A DNA stretch of 64,000 bases from Apostichopus japonicus (lineage: Eukaryota; Echinodermata; Holothuroidea; Aspidochirotida; Stichopodidae), in assembly GCF_037975245.1 (NCBI RefSeq), contig NC_092572.1, positions 11,107,769 through 11,171,768 of the forward strand. Reading direction: 5' to 3'. Each line of letters opens with the position of its first letter. Position 1 is the first letter of the stretch. Below, piece after piece: positions 11,901-19,707 of the stretch. The position numbers and the translations under genes are program-made. The notes below the pieces were generated by a model, which saw only the letters and a list, made by a program, of their open reading frames with translations, was not told the DNA's origin and searched no databases.

Positions 11901-14853
11901 ACGCAACATGCTAAACATAATATCTCAGAAGCTTGGACCGATCGCCATATTTGGTATGTTATTGTACCACATTGAGTACAAGAAGCCTAATGTAGTGGGC
12001 AGAGGTCAATGGTCATTTGAGTTCACCAGGGGTCAAATTGTGAAAAACATGTTCTACACAATATTTCAACAGGACAGATGTCCTATTTAGTATGTTGTTT
12101 TATCACACTTAGTAAAAGAAACCTTTGAGGTCATGGGCATTTCAGGACAGCCTGATACTGCGAATTTATTGTTTGTCACATCACACTGTTTTACTAAGAT
12201 CTAGTATGTTGTACACCCTCACTATAAATTATGTCAGATTCATGAACAAAACTGCTCATGTACATCGATCCACAATGCATGTTGGCATTCTGGTTGAATT
12301 CATGATATATGAAAGAAGTACATGGCATTGCTAAAAATATTGCTAGTAATATGAGTAATATTATAATAATGTTCCCCAAAGAAGGCTGTGCTATGTCTAC
12401 TGAAGGAGAAAGGGAATCCCTTACACTGGCCAAGTGGCAAGTTTCCAAAATATTTTCGTAAAGCCTATTATTTACAATTCATGGTTAAGTAATTTCCAGT
12501 TTGCTATGATTGTGTTCTTTGCTTTAATTCAACAGAGATCTGTTTACTCTAAGGCAACAGTTTTTCTTTAAGTTCCCGGAGCAGCTGCATGACCGATTGA
12601 AGAAACTCAGAAAATTTGAAGTACAGTAAGTGTTACATATTTCATTAAAGTTGGATTATATGCACTCCATAATCATGCAGTAACTGATACCAATCTCAGT
12701 GGTATACATTGTCAGATACAAGCACAATTTTGTAGTGCTTAAGCAACTCTCAAAATTCAAGCAGAAACAAATATTGATTAATATTAATGATAAAGGTGGA
12801 CTACCTATTACCTATGATCATCGCCCGGCCAAAAGCTTTTGATGTTTCACTTCCTGTTGCAAACTTTGCTATATATTAATAGTATGTATACTTTCAATGG
12901 TTAAGCACTGCTTTTAAAGGAACTTTTTAGTGCAAAATGGGATCCAGTCCTGGTCATATCATTGTTTGTAATTTTATCCCCCTAAGCCTTGCTTTGTCAC
13001 GAATTTTAGTTTCTGTGATAGAGTGCTTGAACTGTTGGCCCATCCACTGACTTACAGCACAAATATTTCTATCAACTTGCTCGTCTAAATTTCACATGCT
13101 CAAAGATTATCAGACCTCACATATGGGGTGACCAACTTGCTATTTTTAATATCATCTCAATGAGGATCAGACCCCAAGGGGTTCAACTTGCTAGTCTGAA
13201 TGCTGACATGCCCATGATTATTGATTAAAGTATATTAAGTAATTTCTTTAGCCCTCCTTCACTTTTCTTGTATCTTTATGTGGGTATCCTTCACCTTGTT
13301 TATTACCGAGTGCTGTAAGATACATTAATTAAGTACCCATTCGTAATGATTGCTGGAATCATGTTTTCACAGTAATATTTAATTTCTGTAACTTTGAAGC
13401 AATGCTCACTATTCATGTGTCCTTTTCTGCAGGCTGAGTTACCTCAATGATGTTCTTGTCCCTCATGCTGTGGAACATCTCTACCACCTTATCACAGGTT
13501 GCACGGAATCTGAAGCTGCAGCAGCCTGTAGTCAACTGCGCAATAGCTTACAAAAGTAATGACAATTATCTGTTCAAAAAGATATGTGTTGTAAACATAC
13601 ATTTTTTACCTTTAATAATAATAATAATAATCAGCAGTTATTTTTACGAAGTTTAAGCAACCACAAATGTGGGAGAAACCTGCAAGGGCTTATGGATTAC
13701 AACTTACACATCAGTTGGCTTCCAGTTCAACATTTTAACTCAAATTTGGAATCTTTTCAATTTAGAAAGTCATTTCAGATGGGAAAACCGTAGATTTATC
13801 TTGGATGAAAAACACACCTTACTATGACCAGGCTGGGAATTGAACCCTGAACCTCCCGATTAATAAGAATCATTGCTTCAAATCCTTCATCCACTCTGCC
13901 ACAGCACCGGTTGAATGTGGTGTCATATTAACTTCTCTATTCAATAATTGTAAACCTTTTAGGTATAGGTTGGGGCAAAGGGTCAGAGCATTTTATCAGT
14001 TATAAAGAAGGGAGGCTATCCAAGCTTAATATGATGAGGTTAGAGATGATTATAACATCCATTGGTTAAGACAAGAACTTGATAATTTTTGAAAAAAAGA
14101 TTTCATTTCATGAATATCGTTATTGTTTGTTCCCCACCCCCACTGATAGACAATTTCAGAAAAAAAGTTGTGCTTAAATTGTATGTACGATTATATGTGC
14201 ACGATAGATTAAAAAAACAAATCATAAATGCCATTCCATTGCAATTTTTGGAACCGGCAATTATAATTAGTGTCCTTTATATTAAGCAATATTTATTTCA
14301 CACATACCATCTTATCAAACCACACTGGATTGGTTTCAATTCAATTCATACCCCCCTCCCTCTCACACGCACTTCCTCCCCTCCATATATATCAAAGGGT
14401 CTGTTTTTCTCCCCCTGGCAAGGAGAAAAGGTGCAAACAATTAGTATACTGAATAGAAATAGCGTTTCTATTATCTTATAATGCATTAGTAATGTCATTG
14501 TAAGGTTGAATCAAGAGCAATGCTCCCAGAGAATTCAAGTCAGAATGATGATATATAAGTAAATCCTGGGATTGTGTTTGTCGATTGTGAATTTCAAAGT
14601 ACTCTCTGCATGTTGACAAAATTCTAACAAAAGTCTCACATAACAATCATATATTTTACCACACGTAGAATTAAGTTGTTCTATTGGTAGTTGAAATCAA
14701 TAAACTCATGTGTCACGTCCAGGACAGTAAATGGCAGTTTGTATGTCTTTCTTCAGGTTAATGGAATTTTTACATTCACCAACTCTCTCTAATAATTGTT
14801 TTAAATTTGTTTTGCTATGCTATGCTTTTGTCACACGAATAGGTACTAAATAA
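285..14853 (+). CDS. Ginger/Gypsy-type integrase C-terminus fused to a USP deubiquitinase (multi-exon gene, 5' end outside window)
   Basis: Seen: exons at 285-486, 601-802, 2398-2432, 3063-3104, 3696-3722, 4192-4242 (3' end uncertain), 4371-4663, 5318-5509, 6737-6908, 8060-8213, 9268-9344, 9550-9599, 9902-9989, 11064-11143, 12536-12625, 13433-13555 and probably 14757-14853. Nearly every exon is bounded by AG and GT(A/G)AG-like sites, and intron phases agree at every junction; the weak point is the donor at 4243 (GTCATT). Order of domains: integrase tail with GPY/F motif, Lys-rich linker, USP catalytic domain with Cys box, zinc CxxC pairs and His box, then about 175 residues I cannot assign. 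Known: GPY/F follows the integrase core in Gypsy and Ginger1 enzymes; USPs remove ubiquitin. Inferred: a domesticated or transposon-borne integrase-protease fusion. The integrase core should lie left of the window. Alternatively these are two overlapping genes; see 4192-4370. Confidence 0.75.
601..802 (+). CDS. Exon: integrase GPY/F domain
   Basis: Acceptor TTTTATTCAG ends at 600 and donor GTAAGA starts at 803. The frame reads [15 protein letters not shown], then a Gly-rich basic turn, then [20 protein letters not shown]. This is the GPY/F module of Ty3/Gypsy and Ginger1 integrases: hydrophobic strand, K-x-x-W-x-GPY/F, then a strand and a loop. The wording NARKD..RGGKL is closer to metazoan Ginger1/KRBA2-type proteins than to LTR retrotransposons as far as I recall, but I cannot align it here. 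The exon ends in phase 1 and joins the 35-nt exon at 2398. Confidence 0.82.
2398..4242 (+). CDS. Small linker exons between integrase tail and USP domain
   Basis: Four short exons: 2398-2432 (35 nt, phase 1 in, 0 out), 3063-3104 ([14 protein letters not shown]), 3696-3722 (EQSNLVTVK) and 4192-4242 or longer ([17 protein letters not shown]). The frame joins without a stop only if the 35-nt exon is included, which supports it: skipping it puts a TGA in the second codon after the junction. They encode a polar linker with a helix-like last exon. If the 4192 exon is read through instead of spliced at 4243, it ends after five lysines at a TAG (4264-4266). Tiny exons are hard to prove without a transcript. 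Confidence 0.6.
2670..2998. repeat. Two (TA)n tracts in an intron
   Basis: TA dinucleotide runs at about 2683-2717 and 2879-2996, separated by about 160 bp of unique sequence. Open reading frames here that read (IY)n are artefacts of the repeat. Confidence 0.9.
3150..3400 (+). repeat. Dispersed intronic repeat, copy 1
   Basis: Starts near GGTAGTCTGTATAGG, passes through TTTCAAAAAG..TTTTCTTGGA and CAGGGTGGTA, and ends near GGCATATTTGGGGCC. The same order of blocks recurs near 4745, 8500, 10150 and 16325. Confidence 0.7.
4371..4663 (+). CDS. Exon: USP Cys box (catalytic Cys)
   Basis: Acceptor CTTTTTTTAG ends at 4370 and donor GTAAGA starts at 4664. The exon reads [18 protein letters not shown], which is the USP Cys box (G-N-T-C-Y-x-x-x-x-L-Q); the nucleophile Cys codon is TGT at 4395-4397. 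Further on, [19 protein letters not shown] matches the second conserved USP segment (x-x-Q-D-A-x-E-F-L). This fixes the reading frame. The ATG at 4401 lies after the catalytic Cys, so a start there would give a dead enzyme; the exon must be joined to upstream coding sequence. It ends with two bases of a Glu codon completed at 5318. Confidence 0.88.
4745..4995 (-). repeat. Dispersed intronic repeat, copy 2 (inverted)
   Basis: Begins TTGGCCCCAAATATGC and ends GGGGCCTATACAGATTACC, the reverse complement of copy 1's end and start, with the same internal blocks (TTTACCTCACTG, TCTTTGAATGTTC). Confidence 0.7.
5318..6908 (+). CDS. Exons: USP zinc-ribbon (fingers) region
   Basis: Two exons: 5318-5509 and 6737-6908. 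The first carries [10 protein letters not shown], one zinc CxxC pair, and YPVIPIYP. It ends LEGLCDS plus TG, and the next exon supplies T, so the second CxxC pair (C-D-S-C) is completed across the splice junction. The second exon continues with a [11 protein letters not shown] strand, the counterpart of the USP P-x-x-L-x-I-x-L-x-R-F element, and ends YELYGVL just before the His box. Both junctions keep frame exactly. Trp in place of the usual Phe after Arg is a divergence. Confidence 0.85.
6158..6451 (+). mobile_element. hAT-type MITE, copy 1
   Basis: A non-coding element of about 294 bp with terminal inverted repeats CAGGTGCGTAGCC at the left and (reverse-complemented) CAACTGCATAGCC at the right. 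It is flanked by a perfect 8-bp duplication GATAGGAT (6150-6157 and 6452-6459), the hAT signature. The right end carries G- and C-rich runs (6402-6436). It is homologous along its length to the copy at 42579. It lies in a USP-gene intron. Confidence 0.88.
8060..8213 (+). CDS. Exon: USP His box and Asn/Asp motif
   Basis: Acceptor TTCGTATAG ends at 8059, donor GTAAGT starts at 8214. It reads [17 protein letters not shown], the USP His box (H-x-G-x-x-x-x-G-H-Y); the general-base His codon is CAC at 8090-8092. It is followed by WVHMNDGT, the conserved W-x-x-x-N-D motif that supplies the third catalytic residue. All three catalytic positions are therefore present across the 4371 and 8060 exons, so the protease domain looks active. 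Joined to 6908 the sequence reads YGVL-IHEG, the normal USP order. Confidence 0.9.
8500..8705 (+). repeat. Dispersed intronic repeat, copy 3
   Basis: Shares TTAAAGCATGCTATAATAT, CATATGAACACACAAGAGGAC and ATATTTGGGGTCAAATCAGC with copies 1 and 5. Confidence 0.65.
8940..9150. repeat. Degenerate GGTCA..TCATTTG minisatellite family, copy a
   Basis: Contains GGACAAAGGTCATTTGAGTT, then GTCTGAAAACTT and AAATCTCAAGATG, the same succession of blocks seen at 11900-12200 and 15090-15480. Sits in an intron. Confidence 0.45.
9268..13555 (+). CDS. Exons: unrecognised C-terminal region downstream of USP domain
   Basis: Six exons (9268-9344, 9550-9599, 9902-9989, 11064-11143, 12536-12625, 13433-13555) join in frame after the His-box exon. 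They encode an acidic start ([11 protein letters not shown]), a short helix ([12 protein letters not shown]), a Gly/Ala segment ([14 protein letters not shown]), a polar stretch ([13 protein letters not shown]), a basic segment ([14 protein letters not shown]) and a His/Leu-rich helix ([11 protein letters not shown]). I do not recognise a domain. The region could be a substrate- or partner-binding tail. The 9902 exon also runs on to a stop at 10031 if its donor at 9990 is not used. Confidence 0.6.
10150..10400 (-). repeat. Dispersed intronic repeat, copy 4 (inverted)
   Basis: Begins GGTTCCAAATATGCC, contains GGGAATTTACCTCACTGGG and ends GGGACCTATACAGACTATACC, the inverted order of copy 1. Confidence 0.7.
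11900..12200. repeat. Degenerate GGTCA..TCATTTG minisatellite family, copy b
   Basis: Blocks AAGCTTGGACCGATCGCC, TTTGGTATGTTATTGTACC, CACATTGAGTACAAGAAGCC and GGTCAATGGTCATTTGAG recur in this order with a spacing near 100 bp. An open frame over part of this stretch is a by-product of the repeat. Confidence 0.55.
14757..14853 (+). CDS. Probable last exon of the integrase-USP gene
   Basis: A good acceptor (TTTCTTCAG, ending 14756) is in the phase needed by the donor at 13556, and the frame then runs 31 codons to TAA at 14851-14853 (starts [10 protein letters not shown], then Cys/Phe/Leu-rich). An AATAAA at about 15688 could serve as its poly(A) signal. The peptide is hydrophobic and gives no family evidence, so this could also be a chance match. 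Confidence 0.4.
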
Positions 14854-15089
14854 TAGAAAAATGGCTAAAACAAGCAAAACAATTAACTTTCCAAGATGAG
14901 GGAAGCCAGCTCATTATTATAGCATACATTCATTGTTAGTTCTAAGCATAAACTTAGAGTCGTGACGGTATGGGTTAGAAAGAAATGATTTGACATATTG
15001 CATCATCTCAATATCAGTGCTTAATTTGTTTTTCTGATTTAAAAAAACTATGCGTTAATACTTGTGTGTGTGGTATGACACCTGGCTTC

Positions 15090-15480
15090 AAACACATTAT
15101 CTCAAGAAGGGAAGCTTGGAAAATGTTAGATTTGGTATGTATGTGAATCATATTGATTATATCCTATATTTTTTGGTGGATGTCAAAGGTCATTTTGGGT
15201 AAACAGTGTTCAAGTTGTGAAAACCTTGTAAAAATTACAAGTGCAAGAAAGGAAGCTGAACAGATATCATATTTAATCTGTAAGTGTACCACATGACTAC
15301 AAGAGGCATTTGTTATTGTGGAGACCAACACCGTCAAATTTTGTAAACCTCTAAAACTTGATATCTCTGGAAGAGACAGCTTATTTACTGTAGTTTGTCC
15401 TTGTATCACATTGAGTACAAGCAGGCTATCAGTGGTCATTTGTGTCAGCACCTGTCATTGTGAATATACTGTTTGTCACT
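15090..15480. repeat. Degenerate GGTCA..TCATTTG minisatellite family, copy c
   Basis: About three degenerate units with AAGGGAAGCTTGG, GTCAAAGGTCATTTTGGG, TTGTGAAAACCTTGTAAA and CACATTGAGTACAAGCAGGC. A minus-strand open frame covering it has no other support. Confidence 0.6.
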
Positions 15481-16324
15481 TCTTGCTGTATTACTAAGAT
15501 CAAGTGTGTCAGTATGTCCCATTCATATGAAATGATACTCATGTTGGATCATAGAACCACAGTCTGCAGGTGTATGCATGCATGCTACTTGACAGCTGTC
15601 CTCATATGCCATTCAAGTATATCAAGAGAAGTAACGACTGGGATATAGTTTCTTTATCTGTGATGCATTATGCAGTTGTTGCAACTGAATAAAATTTTTG
15701 TAGCTCGACTAGTTGAGTGAGTTCTAATTGTCATGGAAAGCATTTGACTGTCCATCAGCCCTGGTTGAACTGTACGGCCTCTGAAGATTTCTTGTCAAAC
15801 TTGGTGAGGTTAGCATTTATCGAGGGGTTGAATGGAAAAAAAAACAGGTCTGCTTCAAAGTCTTTAGAGGTCAACTTGAAACCATTGGATTCAAGTTAAT
15901 TATCAATCCAGCTTGGTCATTGTGATCAGCAAATATTAGATCATAATAGTTTTATTTTCTTGGCCTTGGATACTCCCCAGTGAAGCATACAGGTGGTTAT
16001 ACTGTTGACTGTGTCAAGACCAAACTGTTAGTGCAAAGAGTATTTATTTAATGTCAAAGGAAAAGGTGGGCCAAAAATGTAGACAAAAGCAAGAGAAATG
16101 TTAACTGAGACCATGTTGTCTGAATTGTGTTCAAGTATCATTTTACTGGTTTCAGCTTGCATTTCCCAATTAGCCCTAATTCATTTTTTTTCTTGTCCAA
16201 CATTTGCACAATAGTTATTAAGATACTTTGACTAACACTAGACAATCTAATTGTGGTAGAACTGGATCTCACACAGCCTGCTTTTGCGGTATTTAGGTTA
16301 AACCTTATACTAAGTGTGACCAGC

Positions 16325-16590
16325 AGCATGTCATTTTAAAGGTAGTCTGTGTAGGCCCCAAAGTTGTATTGTGATATGATTTCTAAAAGTTTTCAAAAAG
16401 GCTTTTCTTGAGGTATTTATAATCTCCAAATTTTTCTCAGACATTGTAAAAGAACATACAAAAGGACAGAATGTCCCAGTGTGGTAAATTTCCTACAGGG
16501 TGGTACAAAAACAGTTTAAGAATTTTCACCAAAGGTTACCATATTTAAATATCTGGCATATTTGGAGCAAATTCAACATGCCTTTAAGCT
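16325..16590 (+). repeat. Dispersed repeat, copy 5
   Basis: Begins TTTTAAAGGTAGTCTGTGTAGG and ends GGCATATTTGGAGCAAATTC, with the shared internal blocks. It lies beyond the likely 3' end of the integrase-USP gene. Confidence 0.7.
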
Positions 16591-17556
16591 GATTTTTGTT
16601 GAAAATGAATGATATAGCTTAGAGGCCTTTATGCCCATTAACAATACACTGTAGCAACATACGTTTGTGAAGTTGATCAACACCAGTTGTGCATGGTGAG
16701 AGATTCGTTGGGAAATACCTTCTAATGTGATTCGTTCGTTGACACGTTATGAACACACGAAAACTCCTTACACTAACCCTCTGCTCCTATACCATATGTT
16801 TTTATATTGCTTCCCAAGTACCCTTTCCAACCAGCTAGGCATTGACCAATCTTAAAATATATCACATGAAAAGGAATTCCCAAGTATTTCACCATAGTTC
16901 ACATCCACAGCCTGTCGAAAATTGAATAAACAGTAGTCTACCTTATGTATGATTGCCTAACCAAAAAATACTGCTAAAAATGTGGACGCCAAAGCATGGT
17001 TTATTTTGATTTATGTAACCTTTTTCCATGTGAATGTCATTTTGTCTTGAGATCCCCGAAATTTCAAAAGTTACTAGATGTGAGGCTATCTGTTATTGTC
17101 AACGGTGTTCAAGCATTTGCATTAAAGTAGAAAGGAAATTTGATTATTTGTAAAAAAAAGGTACTTGAAACAGCTTGTAATAAAAGTGAAGAAACAGATA
17201 CAGTTGTTCTATGTCACAATAGATGTGGGATGGTGCAGGAGTTTTGCACAACTTTTGTAATTTTATAGTAATGTATTTATCTTATGCAGCAGAGATCATG
17301 AAGGAGCATTAAAATTGCAATATTTTTTAAAATTCAATGTATATTTCTATTCATTTGTCTTGTTCGTCTGTCCAAATAGTATCATGCAAGAAACCATAAA
17401 TGACCATATAATTCAGCAGTTTATCATGTAGTGAAACTGGTCTGAATTTCCTCCATAAATCCTGCTATTAAGAAATGCAAGATAAAAAGGCATACTCCAA
17501 TCAAGCCTTGCTGTCCTGATGTTTTTGCACTACGTTTTCATGCAGAAGAGCTAGTA

Positions 17557-17770
17557 GGACACTATTTTCCTATTTGTTCCGTGCTTTTCTTTCATCCTGT
17601 CCGCGCGGACAGAAAATCACCACACACGGACGTTTTTTCCTAGTTGATACTGTCCGTCCGGACAGATAATACTGTCCGCCGGACACAATTCCCCCCGAGA
17701 AAGATGTCCTACGGACACAATTCTCGGGGAATAGTGTCCGTGAGACGCCCGGACACTATTTCCTGTCACA
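17557..17770. repeat. GC-rich cluster of TGTCC/GGACA palindromes
   Basis: Within about 210 bp there are CTGTCCGCGCGGACAG (perfect 16-bp palindrome, 17597-17612), CTGTCC-4-GGACAG (17650-17665), TGTCC-3-GGACA (two copies, near 17673 and 17705), an AATTCCCC..CGAGAA / TTCTCGGGGAAT stem (17687-17732) and TAGTGTCCG / CGGACACTA arms (17732-17758). GGACACTATTTTCC at 17557 repeats as GGACACTATTTCC at 17751. No coding support; a 113-codon open frame runs out of it. Confidence 0.8.
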
Positions 17771-18479
17771 CCGGCAGATTGTTTTGCCGCGCTCTCATAC
17801 GGTCGCTTGCTTTCATTAGGGACTTGAAGTATTATACACGAGCGTTATATATCAACTTCTGCCGTAGGTTTAATTTAATAGTAACAGGGAAAATACCAGT
17901 TTATTGGTTTATGTTAAAGAGGCGTTTTATAAGGATAAAACTAGTAGTTATGAACGCCAAGAACCAATCATTAAAAGCTGTATGAAGGATTCCAAGTTAA
18001 TATAAAGTTTGTTGAAACTGGAGCAGATTGATTCATGTTAGCATAAATATAACTAGATTTAATTTTTTTTTTTTTTACAACGACCAAGCGACATCATTGT
18101 CTACATAAATACAAAGCCGTGGATCGTTTTAATTCCTGAACATCTTGCTAGTTGTAAGTCTTCAAATCTATAATACTTACCACAGTAGTATACAAACGAA
18201 AGACCGTCTTAAGTATGAAGTATTTGTACAACGGATGTTTCTTTCATTCTTTGCGGTAACTGTATACTATACCGAGACATAAACATGGGACGGAGCTGTA
18301 GCATGTACTCAAGAGTTAATATATTTCTTCATTATGTTCAATAAATCCGTTACAAACAAAACACTGAGCAAGCTATGTTTAATGCTGTATTCATTCTTTC
18401 ATTATACTTTCTGTCCCAACTAACCATTTGGCGCAGGAGACCGAAACATATTATAAATGTGACCGCATTTTCATATCAT

Positions 18480-19702
18480 TTCTCTACTGAATTGATGTTT
18501 TTTATTCTATTCCATTCCATTAACATACAACATTAGAAGCTATTATACAAGACAGCATTTAATTTGAACATACTTATTTGGAAAGTTGTGTTAAATAGGA
18601 CGTTCAATCACTGTGATTGATACATATGCTATAAAACAATTAAATATTGCTCTTAATTTCATTCGACATAGGAAACACATGATAACACATTAACACAAAA
18701 CCTTCTTAAACCTTAATTGTCAGTTGAATATTACTTATAATATGTAAACACTGATACTATATCGTCTTTAATATGAATATGTTCAAGACAAATTTGTGCT
18801 AAATTCCAATTCATTTCATAAGCATATACATAACTGAGGCACTGTGTCTTCAATTCGATTATGCTTTGATGTTATACCTCATTATATTCAGTGCATGTAC
18901 TAAATCATTGTTTATTTGACATGCTTATTTTACTCCATAAACATATAATATCCTATTGTAATGTAGTATGAAGTAATATCCCCATTGTACCACTTTAAGC
19001 ATGTGCTTTCATGCCTCTTTGTCTTAAGAGTAACAACTTACTTTCTGTTCCTGAACTTCTTCATTCCTCACCCACATCATAGTCCTACAAACCTCCTTTG
19101 TCCTAATTCCATGAAATCATCATGCCTGCCCACATATGACAACCTGTTGCATCTCATGTGTTAAAAATGTGGTTAGTCATAGCCCTTTTCTATGTGACTT
19201 AGTTATTAGAAGTAAATATTCCAGCCTATGTCACAAAGAGGTTATCGCCTCTTCTCGGAATTTTTAATGACTTAAACACCGTAGTATTTTTAGAATGAAA
19301 AGGACTAGCATTTCAGACTTAAGAAAGTGCAGTTCAGATACACTATTCTGGATATGCACTCCAGCAACAAAATTGTCTCCGAAGAAATAAACTTTATATT
19401 CTACTATTATATCTATGTCTGGAGTTTCTCTCTATCTGATGTTCTACCTATTTAATAATTGAGCACTGAAATAATTGAGACGGAGCACCCCAACATAACA
19501 CTATCATTATTACACGAATGGTCTTCATCTGACATCATCATAGGGTTTACCTTTTTGAATTCCGTTCCCTAAATATGTAACGTCAAAATATTTGTTCTTA
19601 TTGAACTCCATTCCATAAACATATAACACCAAAACACTATTAAACGAGAGTTTCTAATCCAAGTACATCAAAGTATGTTCCTTTTTTTAATTCGGTTCCG
19701 TA
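18480..19702. repeat. Degenerate left part of a satellite array
   Basis: Scattered diverged units built on CCATAAACATATAA and GAATTCCGTTCC occur here, clearest at 19550-19702 where the same succession as the array right of 22.57 kb is seen. Between units the sequence is AT-rich without coding signs. Confidence 0.55.
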
Positions 19703-19707
19703 AACAT

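Larger units (their letters stand above)
14854..17556. other. No supported gene
   Basis: Apart from the minisatellite block at 15.1-15.5 kb and the dispersed repeat at 16.3 kb, I see only AT-rich unique sequence, a possible AATAAA at 15688 and short chance frames. Confidence 0.5.

Noticed and set aside
14089-14481. 130-codon plus-strand frame
   Set aside because: Low-complexity, AT-rich, no motif; lies in an intron of the integrase-USP model.
17644-17985. 113-codon plus-strand open frame
   Set aside because: Starts inside the TGTCC palindrome cluster and has no domain; a chance frame in GC-rich DNA.
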